From the NCBI GenBank assembly GCA_963556255.1, contig OY744613.1:51389949-51453948 (forward strand): a stretch of 64,000 nucleotides of DNA, written 5' to 3'. Every line of letters starts with the position of its first letter. Position 1 is the first letter of the stretch. The notes under the pieces were generated by a model that searched no databases, was not told where the DNA came from, and worked only from the letters and a program-made list of their open reading frames with translations. Position numbers and translations under genes: made by a program. This document shows positions 11,885-23,400 of the stretch, piece by piece. The DNA is from Allolobophora icterica (lineage: Eukaryota; Annelida; Clitellata; Crassiclitellata; Lumbricidae).

Positions 11885-12185
11885 TGACCGAACTAATTGC
11901 TACAAATACGTTAACCGCTACCAGGTATCTCAATCCATCGCTAAATACTTTGCTGCTTGTCTCCGTCTTCTTCGTTCCTCTGACCGTCTGGACCTTCTGG
12001 TTCCCCGAGTCAGGACTTCACTGACTCAACTGGCCCTCCTCTTTAAAGTGAGCGCCCTCTTCTATTCATTCTGGTAATGTTTCTTCTTCCTTTGACTTTC
12101 TTAAAATTTTGTTTCTTCTGCCCGGGTCTCCCGCAATGGAAGCACTTTATAAATTTATATGCGAATGCGATACAATCAATACTAA
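11885..12185 (+). pseudogene. L2-like LINE 3' end, decayed
   Basis: The segment reads like the last codons and tail of an L2-type reverse transcriptase. Short matches to the C-terminal 'LLVPRVRTS' and 'F.VSALFYSFW' pattern are split over frames, followed by CTTTATAAAT and a simple ATACAATCAATAC tail. The same CGC-TTTATAAAT tail signature recurs at 21320, 39325 and 61290. It is a 5'-truncated copy. Confidence 0.55.
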
Positions 12186-12189
12186 TAAT

Positions 12190-13240
12190 ATCCGTTGTAC
12201 GTCTGTCTGTCTGTCCGTCCCGTAACAAGCACTATTGTGACGTCACTATACTGCCGCCTTGGCGACGGCTGTCTTGACGACGACGGGCATGACGACGGCG
12301 TTTAGAGCATTTTAACCAACGACGGCTATAGGCCTATAAAATGACGTCATAATATAACGGGGAAGTAAGCTTAATTGTTTTATATACCGTGATCTTTCAC
12401 GGGTAACAGCTAGTATGATATAATATCTGAATTATAACAGCTATCGACGCGTGATACTGCAGTTTGAACATCGATAGGGACTGAATTATGAAGAATGATA
12501 GATATTACTAAGGACGAGTCAATATAAAAAATTAAATAATATGTACATGTTCGTGCAAACAGAATTTAAAGAGAGGTATTGAGTTTTCTTTATTTATTTT
12601 GGAAACATTTTCTTATTCGAACTCACGGCACTATAGGCCTACTTGGCAATTTGTAATGCATTTAAAAAAATAATTCTCAAACGAGATTGACAAACGCGAA
12701 AAAGGGATGAACGAGAGGTCCAATGCATTGTCACTTTCTGTTGAAGTCGTTAATGAATGAAGTTTAAGAATGACCTTTAGGTTCAGCATTAACAAACTGG
12801 CTGAATAAACAGCAACATTGAAAAAAAAATTATTACATGTAATGCTTTTCTTCACCGTGACTGTCTCCTCTCTTTGTTAGGTCAATTAACTATGAATAAT
12901 AGCATATTGCAAATGTAATTAATTCCCGAGTTTATAAAAGTTTCAATCATATTTTTCGACTGTCTAAGTTTTAACTTTTAAATGCATCCCACTTCGTAAC
13001 TGATCAATGCAATAAAGGAATGGCAACTGACTGAGTAATTTGGTTAAACATCAAAGGTGCAGACTACTCAGATTGAAGTAGGCCTAAAAGAAGAAAACTC
13101 CGAATTTCACTAGGTAAATCAGAATCGACTGTGTTAGAGTCAAATCAAGAACCGACGTATGGAGGCATTGTGCAAAGTTGCATTCACTTAATATCTGAAT
13201 TTGTGTCATAAGAAGCATGCTATAAAGAGCTAGGGTTTGG
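12190..13240. other. Intergenic, nothing recognised
   Basis: AT-rich, no supported reading frame. A CTGTCTGTCTGTCCGTCC-type simple stretch is at about 12200, and GACGACGGC-like repeats occur at about 12265-12330. Confidence 0.45.
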
Positions 13241-13511
13241 CATATCGAGGGTCAACTTCACAAACCTCGTATGTGCAAAAACTAAAACTTTTCAGGAGAA
13301 GGAAAAAACGTTTTTACAAAAAACCTTTTACTGCTTCATAAAAAGTGAGATAGCCAGAATGTTTATTTTGATTCAACAAACGACACTGTAACTGTATTTC
13401 GAGAAACAGATTACTGCAAGAAATTAAAAAGATAACTAAAAGTCATATAATGCATCTGTGCAGTAGGCTATTTTGAAGGTCAACCACACAAACCTCGTAT
13501 ATGCAAAAACA
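13241..13511 (+). repeat. Left outer inverted end with iterated motif
   Basis: CATATCGAGGGTCAAC starts a block that runs on as TTCACAAACCTCGTATGTGC. The reverse complement occurs at 54068-54104. A second, diverged copy of GGTCAACC-ACACAAACCTCGTAT lies at 13488-13511 in direct orientation. On the right side there are also further copies (about 53900-53935 and 53980-54010). Iterated subterminal motifs near inverted ends are typical transposase binding sites; this function is inferred. Confidence 0.65.
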
Positions 13512-13554
13512 AGAACATTTCAGAAGGTAGAAAGAGATTTGTAACAAACATGTG

Positions 13555-13776
13555 CATGGGCGGCGATCCCGGGGGGTCGAGGGGGACAAGACCCCCACCT
13601 TTAAGAGTGGGGGGCACGCCATACTTCGGACCCCCCCCCAAATTTTGAAGAAACCCCAAAAAAGGTCATCAAAAAACGTTTTTGACCTTTTTTTGACCAG
13701 ATCAGTTCAAAACTCTTTTTTGACCAGATCAGTTCAAGAATGTCCCCCCACCTGTCAAACAAGATCGCCGCCACTG
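13555..13776. mobile_element. hAT-type MITE, GGCGGCGATC ends
   Basis: Ends are CATGGGCGGCGATCCC (left) and CAAGATCGCCGCCACTG (right). Flanks are AACATGTG (13547-13554) and AACATGTT (13777-13784), 7 of 8 matching. The interior has G and C homopolymer runs and a tandem TTTTTTGACCAGATCAGTTC unit. Related ends occur in the element at 11548. Confidence 0.75.
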
Positions 13777-14042
13777 AACATGTTACTTGTACTGAAAGAG
13801 GTGCTTGTTTAATTCAGAGAGATAATATGATACGCTGATCCTGTTTCACAAAAAGTTATTGTAGGCTGATTTCTAACTGAAATTATCATGCATTCAAGCA
13901 TTAAGCTATCAACTCTAGCCCATACCCTTCGACTGGAAGATTTTAAACAAAATTTTGCAGAAATGTTCAAAATGTTTTTTGTCAGTCGTGCTAGAAGCAA
14001 CACGTGGCAGCAAATATGCTTCAGCCTCTTGTGGTCTACTGT

Positions 14043-16636
14043 CTAAGTAAGGTTTTCATAAAATCCTTTATGTTCTTTAGGAACTATGGAACGGCAAAGT
14101 TCAAGCAGATCTGCAAGCTTGGCACGATTGATTGGTATGGAACACTGATACTTTTGTTTTGGAGTACTTCTGTCAGTCGAAATTCGAGTAACAAGTGGTT
14201 GCAGTTCTGTTCCGTGAGTCAGCGTGTACTGCATCCCATCCTTAGAGTATTTGAAATGTTTCACATCAGTCACCATAGCATCTCCGGAATTTCTTCCTGG
14301 GCGGATAGATTTGAGAAGCACAGGAAAGTTTCTCCAGAATGAATGATCCAGAGAATGTACATTGTATGGTTTCGTATGTCTAGCAGTTTTAATAATAGTC
14401 TCCCATTCTATTGGTGTGTAAACTTCAACATGTCGATCTTTCTGTTCTATGGTGGCATGAACACTGTCTACCTCCATTTGTGTGTGGCCTCGTACAAGAT
14501 ATTTCTGATGAATTTCTTTGAGGTTAGGTTTCATGTTACTGCGTAAGAAATAAAGCAGAGCTGAAGAAATTGTAGCATTCCTGTTCTGATAGGTGCATCC
14601 ATCAGACCATAGTATAACAGTCTCTATGGTTTCTGGCAAAGTACTTAGGTATTCGGTCAGAAGTGTAGCAAATTCTGATGCTTCCAGTCCACCTTCTCCC
14701 TCATGCCAAACGTAACAGTCGACATTGGATGTACCCAAATTGTACACAGTGAAATTGTGTACGGCTAATTTCCTTTTGTAGTACGTGGCAGATGAGAGGC
14801 TCTTAGGACAAAGAAGAACTTGCTGTAGATCCACTGCTGCTACTAGAACTGTCTGTGGGTTTGCTAAGGCAACCTTCTTATCAGCTTCTTTGCAGTTTCT
14901 GGCTAAATCCTTTTCACGTACATGATCCATCCAAATTGGTTCTTCTATTAAACCATTCTTGTGAGCTAAGCATCGATCACACTGATCTTTGAGTGGGGTG
15001 AAAAAGGAATAGTTCATTGAATGAAATATGGTAGAGAAAACTTTCACTGATACCGGTATCTTGGGTGGTGTGCACAGAGAGCACTCAGATCTATAAAGCT
15101 CAAACAGTTTTGCAATTGACAAGCCAGGCTCCAAATACAACTTACTGCTATTCTTCTGCAATAGTGAGATGGGACAACAGGCATTCTTTTTATGAAGTCT
15201 TTCGTAAAAGTCTCCTCAGCTTGTGGTGTCTTATTTGGTGCTGGCCTCCCTTTTCGACCATCAGGTGGTGCAGCAGCAGCATTATCTAATAAATTTGCAC
15301 GCTGAACTGTACCCCTTATGAATGCCTCGCCCAAAGCTGTTGTCTGTAAGAAAAACTTCTTGCAAACGCTGATATTGTTCGGATAGTCAGGTTTTGGAAA
15401 GTTATAATGTGTATGATTGCTGCCTTCTACTGGCATGTGACACAGTTCTTCTTCTTGCTGGCATCTGCTTTACATGTGATACAACGAAATCTCTTTTTCT
15501 TTCCCACGATACATTCCAAATTTGTTTGAAAATGTTTTCACGTTCTTCGGATGTAAACTTTACCAGACAGCATTTACAGGTTGCATTTCTCATCTGTTTG
15601 TTTTCTCCATGCATTCTCTTTAATTGGTTAATATTTTTTTCCAACTTGTAGGATCTGCACGACCTCTTTTGTTTCGTTTTCTGTTACGATTTACTAGATC
15701 ACTGAGAATATGGTTGTCTGACTGCACTGCATTGTTAGCCTCGACGACTGAATGCAGTGTGTTACTCTCTATGGCAACCAACTGAAGGGCAGCATTGTCT
15801 TCGATGACTGGCTGATCTGTGTTACTCTCTATGGCAACCAACTGAAGGGCAGCATTGTCTTCGATGACTGGCTGATCTGTGTTACTCTCTATGGCAACCA
15901 ACTGAAGGGCAGCATTGTCTTCGATGACTGGCTGATGTGTGTTACTCTCTATGGCAACCAACTGAAGGGCAGCATTGCCTTCTATGACTGGCTGATCTGT
16001 GTTACTCTCTATGGCAACCAACTGAAGGGCAGCATTGTCTTCGATGACTGGCTGATCTGTGTTACTCTCTATGGCAACCAATTGAAGGGCAGCATTGCCT
16101 TCGATGACTGGCTGATCTGTGTTACTCTCTATGGCAACCAACTGAAGGGCAGCATTGCCTTCGATGACTGGCTGATCTGTGTTACTCTCAATGGCAACCA
16201 ACTGAAGGGCAGCATTGCCTTCGATGACTGGCTGATCTGTGTTACTCTCTATGGCAACCAACTGAAGGGCAGCATTGCCTTCGATGACTGTCTGATCTGT
16301 GTTACTCTCTATGGCAACCAACTGAAGGGCAGCATTGTCTTCGATGACTGGCTGATCTGTGTTACTCTCTATGGCAACCAACTGAAGGGCAGCATTGTCC
16401 TCGACGAGTGACCCAACTATCATATTGTCGCCTTTGATTATTTCATTTGCAGTTTTGGCCACATGAATTCTTGTTACACTCAAGTTCTTTGATTTACGTT
16501 GTAACTTAGAGGTTCTATGCGTTTCACTGCTTATTCTTTTTGCCTGCTCTATTTCTAACTTTTCTCTCTTTCTCTTAAGTGATGTAGGCAGGTACTCTTC
16601 TGAATCATTACTATCATCAGTATCGTCCATAAGCAT
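14043..16636 (-). pseudogene. DUF7869-type transposon-like gene, frameshifted
   Basis: On the minus strand four blocks in different frames line up as one protein. From the start near 16636 come an acidic then basic N-terminus, eleven 20-residue repeats, and an RKRNKRGR-DPTSWKK motif (about 15650). Then come a cysteine-containing block with SEERENIFKQIW (15402-15600), a block with CKKFFLQTT and PVVPSHYCRR (15160-15436), and a long C-terminal block (14043-15161). The last holds KDQCDRC, the acidic motifs AVDLQQVL and LWSDGC, and MEVDSVHATIE. This architecture matches the widespread invertebrate DUF7869 proteins, thought to be transposase-related RNase H-fold proteins. Breaks lie at an A-run near 15635, near 15405 and near 15160. 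Some could be sequencing errors in homopolymers. It sits inside the left outer arm and may have been that element's own gene. Confidence 0.75.
15753..16412 (-). repeat. Coding minisatellite, 11 x 60 bp
   Basis: Eleven tandem 60-base units with exact length, each giving a 20-residue unit of the pattern E-D/G-NAALQLVAIESNTDQPV-I on the minus strand. Most differences between units are single bases (for example GTCT versus GCCT, making Asp/Gly). The low divergence means recent expansion by unequal exchange or slippage. The plus strand is also open through the array because 60 is divisible by three. Confidence 0.95.
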
Positions 16637-16749
16637 TTCTAAAAGAACATAATTATGGACTCGTATAAATTATAAAATAATTGCTAAGAAAACTTGGACA
16701 TAAATTTGGTACTCATAGCTGCTAACTCTGGTTTTAAATTTCTATAGTA

Positions 16750-16826
16750 AAACTGGTAATCCTGTAGTTTAGGTTGCTAAATTCAGACCATGCTGTCAAT
16801 CCCGTACTTTAGGTTGCTAAATTATT
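16750..16826 (+). repeat. Inner inverted block of outer arms (left)
   Basis: Two copies of GTTTAGGTTGCTAAATT-type sequence (about 16764 and 16808), the first preceded by GGTAATCCTGTA. The right arm at 53481-53548 has the same doublet in reverse complement, again with one member joined to TACAGGATTACC. A further single copy lies at about 56458. Confidence 0.75.
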
Positions 16827-17213
16827 AAACGTTTGAACCTATGTTTAAATCGTGAAAAAAATTTTTCCGGAAATGGAATGTGTATTCCTGAACATATTTC
16901 TTTGCGTGAATAAAATTTCGATCGATGAAAATAATTATTTTCGTCAACAGAAGTTCGATTCTGCAACATGATTTTTTGCGTGTATAATTATGTAATTCAC
17001 CGCTGTCACTTCGCTTATTATACGTGTTAAACATACCGTTTTGGCGTTACAAATTAAAAACAATAACGAGTCATTGTCCAATTAATGCACTAGTATACTT
17101 AGAATTGGTTACAATGAAGGAAACAAATTCAGAAGTTTTCTGAAATATGCAATATTTCTCGAAGCAAATTTGTAATGGCCGCTCCAAATCAGCCATGAAA
17201 GAAAGATGCAAAT

Positions 17214-17345
17214 GGGAGGCGCGTTTCCTTTTCCCACCGTTGTACAAGGATTTCATTAATATTCATAAACCTCTTTCACAAATTAACTTGAATATGCATA
17301 AAATTCAGCATGTCACAGCTGGGCATGCATATTCATTAACTTTGT
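17214..17345 (+). repeat. Inner inverted block of outer arms, AT/octamer part (left)
   Basis: Starts GGCGCGTTTCC and continues CCCACCGTTGTACAAGGAT, TCATTAATATTCATAAAC, TTGAATATGCATA and GCATATTCATTAA. The same blocks in the same order appear as reverse complement at 52990-53152. The repeated ATGCATATTCAT words resemble octamer elements, so a promoter function is possible. Confidence 0.7.
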
Positions 17346-17383
17346 GGGACATCAGCTCAGCATTGTGGGCAAGCTTAAAATAC

Positions 17384-17415
17384 GGGTGCTACGAAACGTC
17401 GGGGCGGGGCGGATC
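17384..17415 (+). repeat. MULE left terminal inverted repeat
   Basis: 32 bases, starting GGGTGCTACGAAACGTC and ending in the GC-rich GGGGCGGGGCGGATC. Identical in reverse complement to 32251-32282. The GC-rich inner half could also serve as GC boxes for the gene that starts 76 bases further in. Confidence 0.95.
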
Positions 17416-17430
17416 CTCGGGGTACAGTTT

Positions 17431-17461
17431 CATTGGTCAGCACGATCACGTGCGTGATCCG
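17431..17461 (+). promoter_or_regulatory. Proximal promoter motifs of the MULE gene
   Basis: Between the terminal repeat and the ATG at 17491 lie an inverted CCAAT box (17432-17436) and an E-box CACGTG (17447-17452). The E-box lies within the palindrome GATCACGTGCGTGATC (17445-17460). No TATA box is visible. The CCAAT plus E-box pair also occurs at 772-784, and an E-box GTCACGTGAC lies at about 53028 in the right outer arm. Confidence 0.45.
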
Positions 17462-17490
17462 AGGAATCGGAGACGTTCTCAATGTAAAAC

Positions 17491-20400
17491 ATGGCGTTGT
17501 TCAAGGCGGAAAGTTTAAGTGTTGAGAAAGTCGTAGAACTTTTACGGGGAGAGCGATCACACGCCGTTAATCGATTGTTCAAACCTAAAGGAGGTGAAGT
17601 GTTCCTTATAAACACACACGGCGGAAAAAACAGTAAGTTTGTGCACATAAGTATTATAATTCATTCAATATTCATGTCAACGGTGATTTGGTTGTTGGGA
17701 TTTGCTTCTTAAAATGCCGGTGACTGCTATAGTTATCGGATTAACACTGCCTTCGCTTATTATTACATGTGTAATCTGCAACACTGTAGCCTAATTAGTA
17801 GTCTCTGTTACGCCATTGCCCACCCCCAGCCCTGGGTGCTAAGTCAGTCTGTTTAAATGGGGCGGGTACGCGTCTTCGCAAGTCCATGGAAGGAAGAACC
17901 TGTATTTCAGTGGGGTGACCTGATTCTTGAGCATCAACGGGATCTGCTGGGATTCTACTCCAGCGGTTCCCTAGCTCGTTATAATTTAGCCTCGATTTCA
18001 TCTGCAAACGTTCACTCCTTCTGATCGAGGGTGGAGGGGCACATGTCTGCAAGGATATTTCTGTCAAATGCATTGGTTTCCAGTCGGCAAAATTACTGCA
18101 TCTCGCTTCTTACTGGTAGCAATAAGCCAAACATGCCGATGTTGCCAAATTCGTAACTCTTTGGCTAGCACCAAATACATACACATATAAGTAACATATT
18201 TATCCTCTGTGATAAATATTTGCATTGGCATCCTGTTCAGCAAGGAATTAGTTTACAAATTGGGGCTCATGGTTAATCAATTCTTATTTCCCAGACTTAT
18301 CATTATTTAATGAGGTCATCATTTTGGTGCAGGCATCTGATGCCTTGTGCGTTAGGTGCAATAGAAGTTACTAATTGCAATTACGATTTTATCAATGCTT
18401 CAAGTAATAAGTTACTAAAGATCACTGTCAACTTGTGTCAAGTATGCCTACACTAATGCAATGTACATGTACACACTCATGAGTTGCGATCAAAGTACAA
18501 AATTTTGATTTGTCCAAATTATTTTGAAAATCTATTTTGAGAAGTATTTTCAAAATATGTTTTCAAAGTATTTTCAAAATACTTTTGAAAAGTATTTCAT
18601 TTTGTATTTTATATGCTTCTCCATCTTTAGCAAGCACATGATATGTACAGGTAATAAGCCAATGATCATATTTCTTTTCCCTACACAGATTGCAAGAAGT
18701 GTAGCCTCACCTTATATCTGTTCTTTCGTTTTATTACAGAAGATTGGTTGGCCGATGGCTATCGATTCCGGCAGAATGGCTCAAGTTTGATTCCACGGAA
18801 CCAACCATTGATTAAGAAAGTTCATTATCAGATCTATCTGCCGGATGGAAAAAGAGGAATGTTCAAGAAATTTGTGTTTGAGCAATTGACTGAGCGTGAC
18901 TTATTGGTTGTACATTATGTCGGTGATGAGAAGGAGGCTGTTGATTTTCCTCATGGTAATAATAATTTTTTATTTGCAACAGTTTTACAACTAATGTACT
19001 ACTTGAGTGAAGTGCTTTCTATTAACAAGACATAGTCTCCAGAAGTATTGATGTGTAATGTATTAGTTTAGTTGTATGATGGTGATAAGTCAGTCGGAAG
19101 TCCAGGATTAAACTTTCAGTTGTCACTCCGTTTTTGACTTATCCAGCAATCTTATGACCATTTCTGGCAGCTAGTTTCCTAAGCTAGAATTTGTTGAAAC
19201 TCCCAAATTCACGGCTGACCAAAACTAATTTATGGCCGGCTACTTGGTTAAGCCGGATTTAAACGTGAACTGATATTTATGACTTATTGCAACAATTTTA
19301 ACTACTAATTAAATAATTTTATGAAGAAGGTATTATTTCAATGGCATTGTTGTTATTATAATGTAATTTTAGTTACTGAAATTAATACAGTTCATGTTGT
19401 AATTTATTTGTGAATTACGTAATTTAGTTATTCATGAAATAATAATATTAGTTCAATGAATATTTAACAATAATCAGTAATCTTTATTGCCATTTGACAA
19501 TTGTCTCCAAAATCAGGACTGGCTCTCCTGAAAAGTTATCAAGAGCTAGTGGATATTCCAATTGTGGATGGCGTTGAATGCACAATGCACATGTTTCAAG
19601 CAATATATATATACGTCCAATTCGTAACAATTAGATATCAACAGGTTATTGAGATGTGTTACTACAGTGACACTGCCAACTTTTGAGTTACCAGTTAGTT
19701 AATTTTAATAGCTATGTAGTAGATATATAATTGTTTCATATTTGTAACCAATGATATCAATATAGCACGCATATATTACCTGTTTTCAAAGCACTTTGAC
19801 AACTTTGAAAGTCGCTAAGTCGATTAACTGTAACCATAGTAGCCCTACCTTTATTATGCAACTGCAATAGTTTTATTATTTATAATCATTAAAAGTCGAA
19901 GTCTTTGTTATTTGCAGGTAATTCAACACGAGGCGTAAACTTTCTACAAAGCGCACCTTCTCTGATTACGAAGCTTAAAGTAGGTGATGATACATTCAAG
20001 AATGTTCTTATTGGCACAACAAGTGAGCCTATACAGTTTCAGCCGAGAGATGTAAATCAGGTGTCTTACTTTAAGACTTATGTAAACTCAGCCGCTAAAG
20101 TGTCAAAGGACAACTTCGTAGCACTGCATGAGTTGGCCTACATGCTGCAAGGTTTCGTGTGGTCGATCACAACTTATCCAGATTTGATTGTGACCTGCGG
20201 TATGCTCTTCTTTACTGAACTGATGCAGAAGGCATCATTGTATATGTTATCATACGATACTACATTTAATCTGGGAGATTTCTACTTGTCAGTATTGGTC
20301 GCTCAAGTTGAATGTTTCGCCGAACACCCCTGTTTTCCGGTGGCATACCTCATTCATGACAGAAAATTTGAAGAAACTCATCTGACATTCTTCAAGAAAC

Positions 20401-23400
20401 TCCAGAAGCACGTGACGTGTAGTTTCACGCCTATAATTGTCACCGATGGGGAATTGGCTGCCATTAATGCGATTAAGTCAACATTTCCGCATTGGAACAC
20501 AGTGTCTTGTTGGAACCACATTCTGACGGATGTAGAAGTGTGGCTTAAGAAGCACCATGTTGGTGCATCAGAGATCGCCATATACAAGAGCACCATTCGT
20601 GAACTTTTACAATGTCTAACTTTGGATGAATACAATACCAAACGTGAAACACTGAGTAGTACGTGGACTGAATTGTTCAAGGATTATTACACAAAGTTCT
20701 TATCAAGGAGAGTTTTAACTTCGTATGCTGGCTACCTGAAATCATTAAACATCTCCATGGAATCGGTGACAAACAATATATCTGAATCATTTAATGGGGT
20801 TCTTAAGCGTCATCAGGACTGGAATGAAGTATCTGTCGATTCGATGTTATTGGTCTTGTAGAAGCTACAGTTATTCTACAAATCTCAAATTGCGAAGAGC
20901 CTTCAAGGATTTGGACCATATACTCTTGATATCACAAAGACATGTGGTTAGTAGCATCTAGGAACATTTCTTCTCTGCACTCTTTCACCTTCTGCTTCTA
21001 CAGCACTTATCCATGCTTTTGTATTCTCTGTTCTGGACTACTGTTCTCTCTAAGTTGGGCTTCCTCACTTTCCTCGGTCTTCTTCTTCTGATGGTCGCTC
21101 TGCTCTTCTTCGCTCCTCAATGGGAGTGATTATTGTCTCCCTTTTCTCGCACTGCTATTATGCAGTGTTCAGCTTTTTCAGTTGTTAGCCCATCGTCATG
21201 GAATGATCTATGTTCCTTCCTTCGTCTTTCTCATCATACTATTTCCTCTTCTTTCTATGCTCTCATAAAGACTATCTTTGTGACCAGGCCTGGCTGTGGA
21301 GCGCCTTTGAATAGAGATCTTGAAGAGGCGCTATATAAATTTCCTGAATTGATTGACTGATGACCAATAATTACTGTTTGATGGCAACAGCTGAGAACAA
21401 TTGATATTTGCCTAGTTATAGGCATACCACGAGTTGCATTTATAAATAAACGCCTCTGAGTAGTTAGTGCTGATAACCAGCGCTTGAAAAATTTTGCGTG
21501 GGCCTATACAATACAAACAATACAAATTGACGGCACAGTCTTATGTGTGTAAAATGATGAAATGAAGTCATAGTGTATCTGTTTTCCTTGTAGGAATTGA
21601 TATGCTGGTGGATAAAGCTCAAGCTGCCCACATCAACACTGAAGACGACATTAACAGTATGATGGACAGACTAAGAGCATCTCTGTGTGGTGATACCAAA
21701 CAACCTATTCCTGCATCCATTAATGTGCTCGCCAGCAGCCTGACAGTATGCCACATTCCACAGCAGCAGGTGTTCTTAGTCTCGACAGATGGTGGCAATG
21801 CCCATGCAGTGCATTTGTTTCCAAAGGAGTCCTGCACGTGTCCGGTGTCAAAGAGGTGTTGTCATATCATTGCATCTATGCGAAGCATTGGGCTGGCTGT
21901 TGCTGAACGTAAAGTGCTGACACTGAGCACGTTGATGAAGAAGTCAAGGTATGTGATATGCTTTGTGTGTAAATAACCACAATGAATTTAGGCCAAATTT
22001 TGCATGTTGAATGACTGTTGAATGAATTATACAACAGGGGACTTCTTTATTGCACATACATCTCATCTCAGCATATGCTATTCTGATTTCGCATAGTTTG
22101 GCATACACGGACAGATGTTGGTTAAGAGATTAGCAGTTTCTTGGGGGATTTCGATTAAGAGATTAGCAGTTTTATCGAGTGCTTATTTGTTTTAAGTTAA
22201 TAGTATTTATCTAGTTCATTTATGTAGTATATAGGTACTGTACAGTTCCTATCCCTTTACAGGAAAAAGGGGGACAAAGTTTCAGGCCGGAAGAAACCTC
22301 GTCAAGGTGATATGACTTACATAGCTGCTATGGACAGTGAATGTACATTACAGTAAGTATATAGCCAGCATTTGTTTCTTACATGACTTATTTTCTGTCT
22401 AGAAATGATACTGCTCATAAACGTAGCATTATGTATATGCATAATATAAAAGCAACCAACAGAACATGTCATTGTAATATTGTATCACAATAGACACTGC
22501 CTTTACTGACGAAATTCTCTACCGTGACTACGATGTCATAATTAAAATGCTGTGTTAGTCATCAGTTTTCTTCAGAAGGTATCTGTCAATTTACTATGTC
22601 AAGTATCCTAAGGTAAACATTTTTCATAAGCACAATTTGATTAAATATATTATATTCCGTGATGGGCAAAAGTTAAATAAGAAGTTTCAAACTATGTTCG
22701 TTAACTATAATCTGTTTCATTGTTGGCTGTGTTAGTCTTGTATGCATTCCATGTGGTTATCAACTTTCAATAGGCTGTCCTATGTCGGAGCAATTTACTG
22801 TGGTATAGTTCATCTAGCAATAAATGTATATAGTAGACATTATTGTTATTCATATATTGGCTAGGATTTTACAATATATGTATGCTTTGTTGTCAGGACA
22901 CCAAAAAGAGTGAACTTCGTATCAACTACAATAACACCAATCAAGTGTACGACACGGTTAGTTATGTATGTAGAAATGCCTATTACAAATATCTGTTGTT
23001 ATTAGCTGCTGTTATTGTGCAACATAACTGAATAGCGTCACTCCATATGAGTATATGATGTTTCTGTGATTAGATGATCTAGGTTATGCAACGGAAAGTT
23101 AGACCCGATCAGCATATTTGCATTGGCAATGTTTGTAATCTTTTCCTGGCGAACGTGTGCTCACTGCGATAGTTGTGCAGCCTCTTGTTTATATCTAATT
23201 GCTCTTCATCTGGCGGCTGACTAACCACGCCTCAGATTCGCATTTCTGTGTGACCTTGCGCACGTTAAAAATGTTTTTAATAATTAATAATAATGATCTA
23301 ACATCGTGCAATATGACATTTCTGTTAATATGCAGCAATGAAGGACTAAATGGTGATGCATCTGTTACCCACTGTGTTCCGATAGTGACATCAACACCTA

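Noticed and set aside
15752..16411. 219-codon plus-strand frame
   Set aside because: Shadow of the minus-strand 60-bp coding repeats; period divisible by three keeps both strands open.
20378..20680. 100-codon minus-strand frame
   Set aside because: Antisense shadow of the transposase exon 3.
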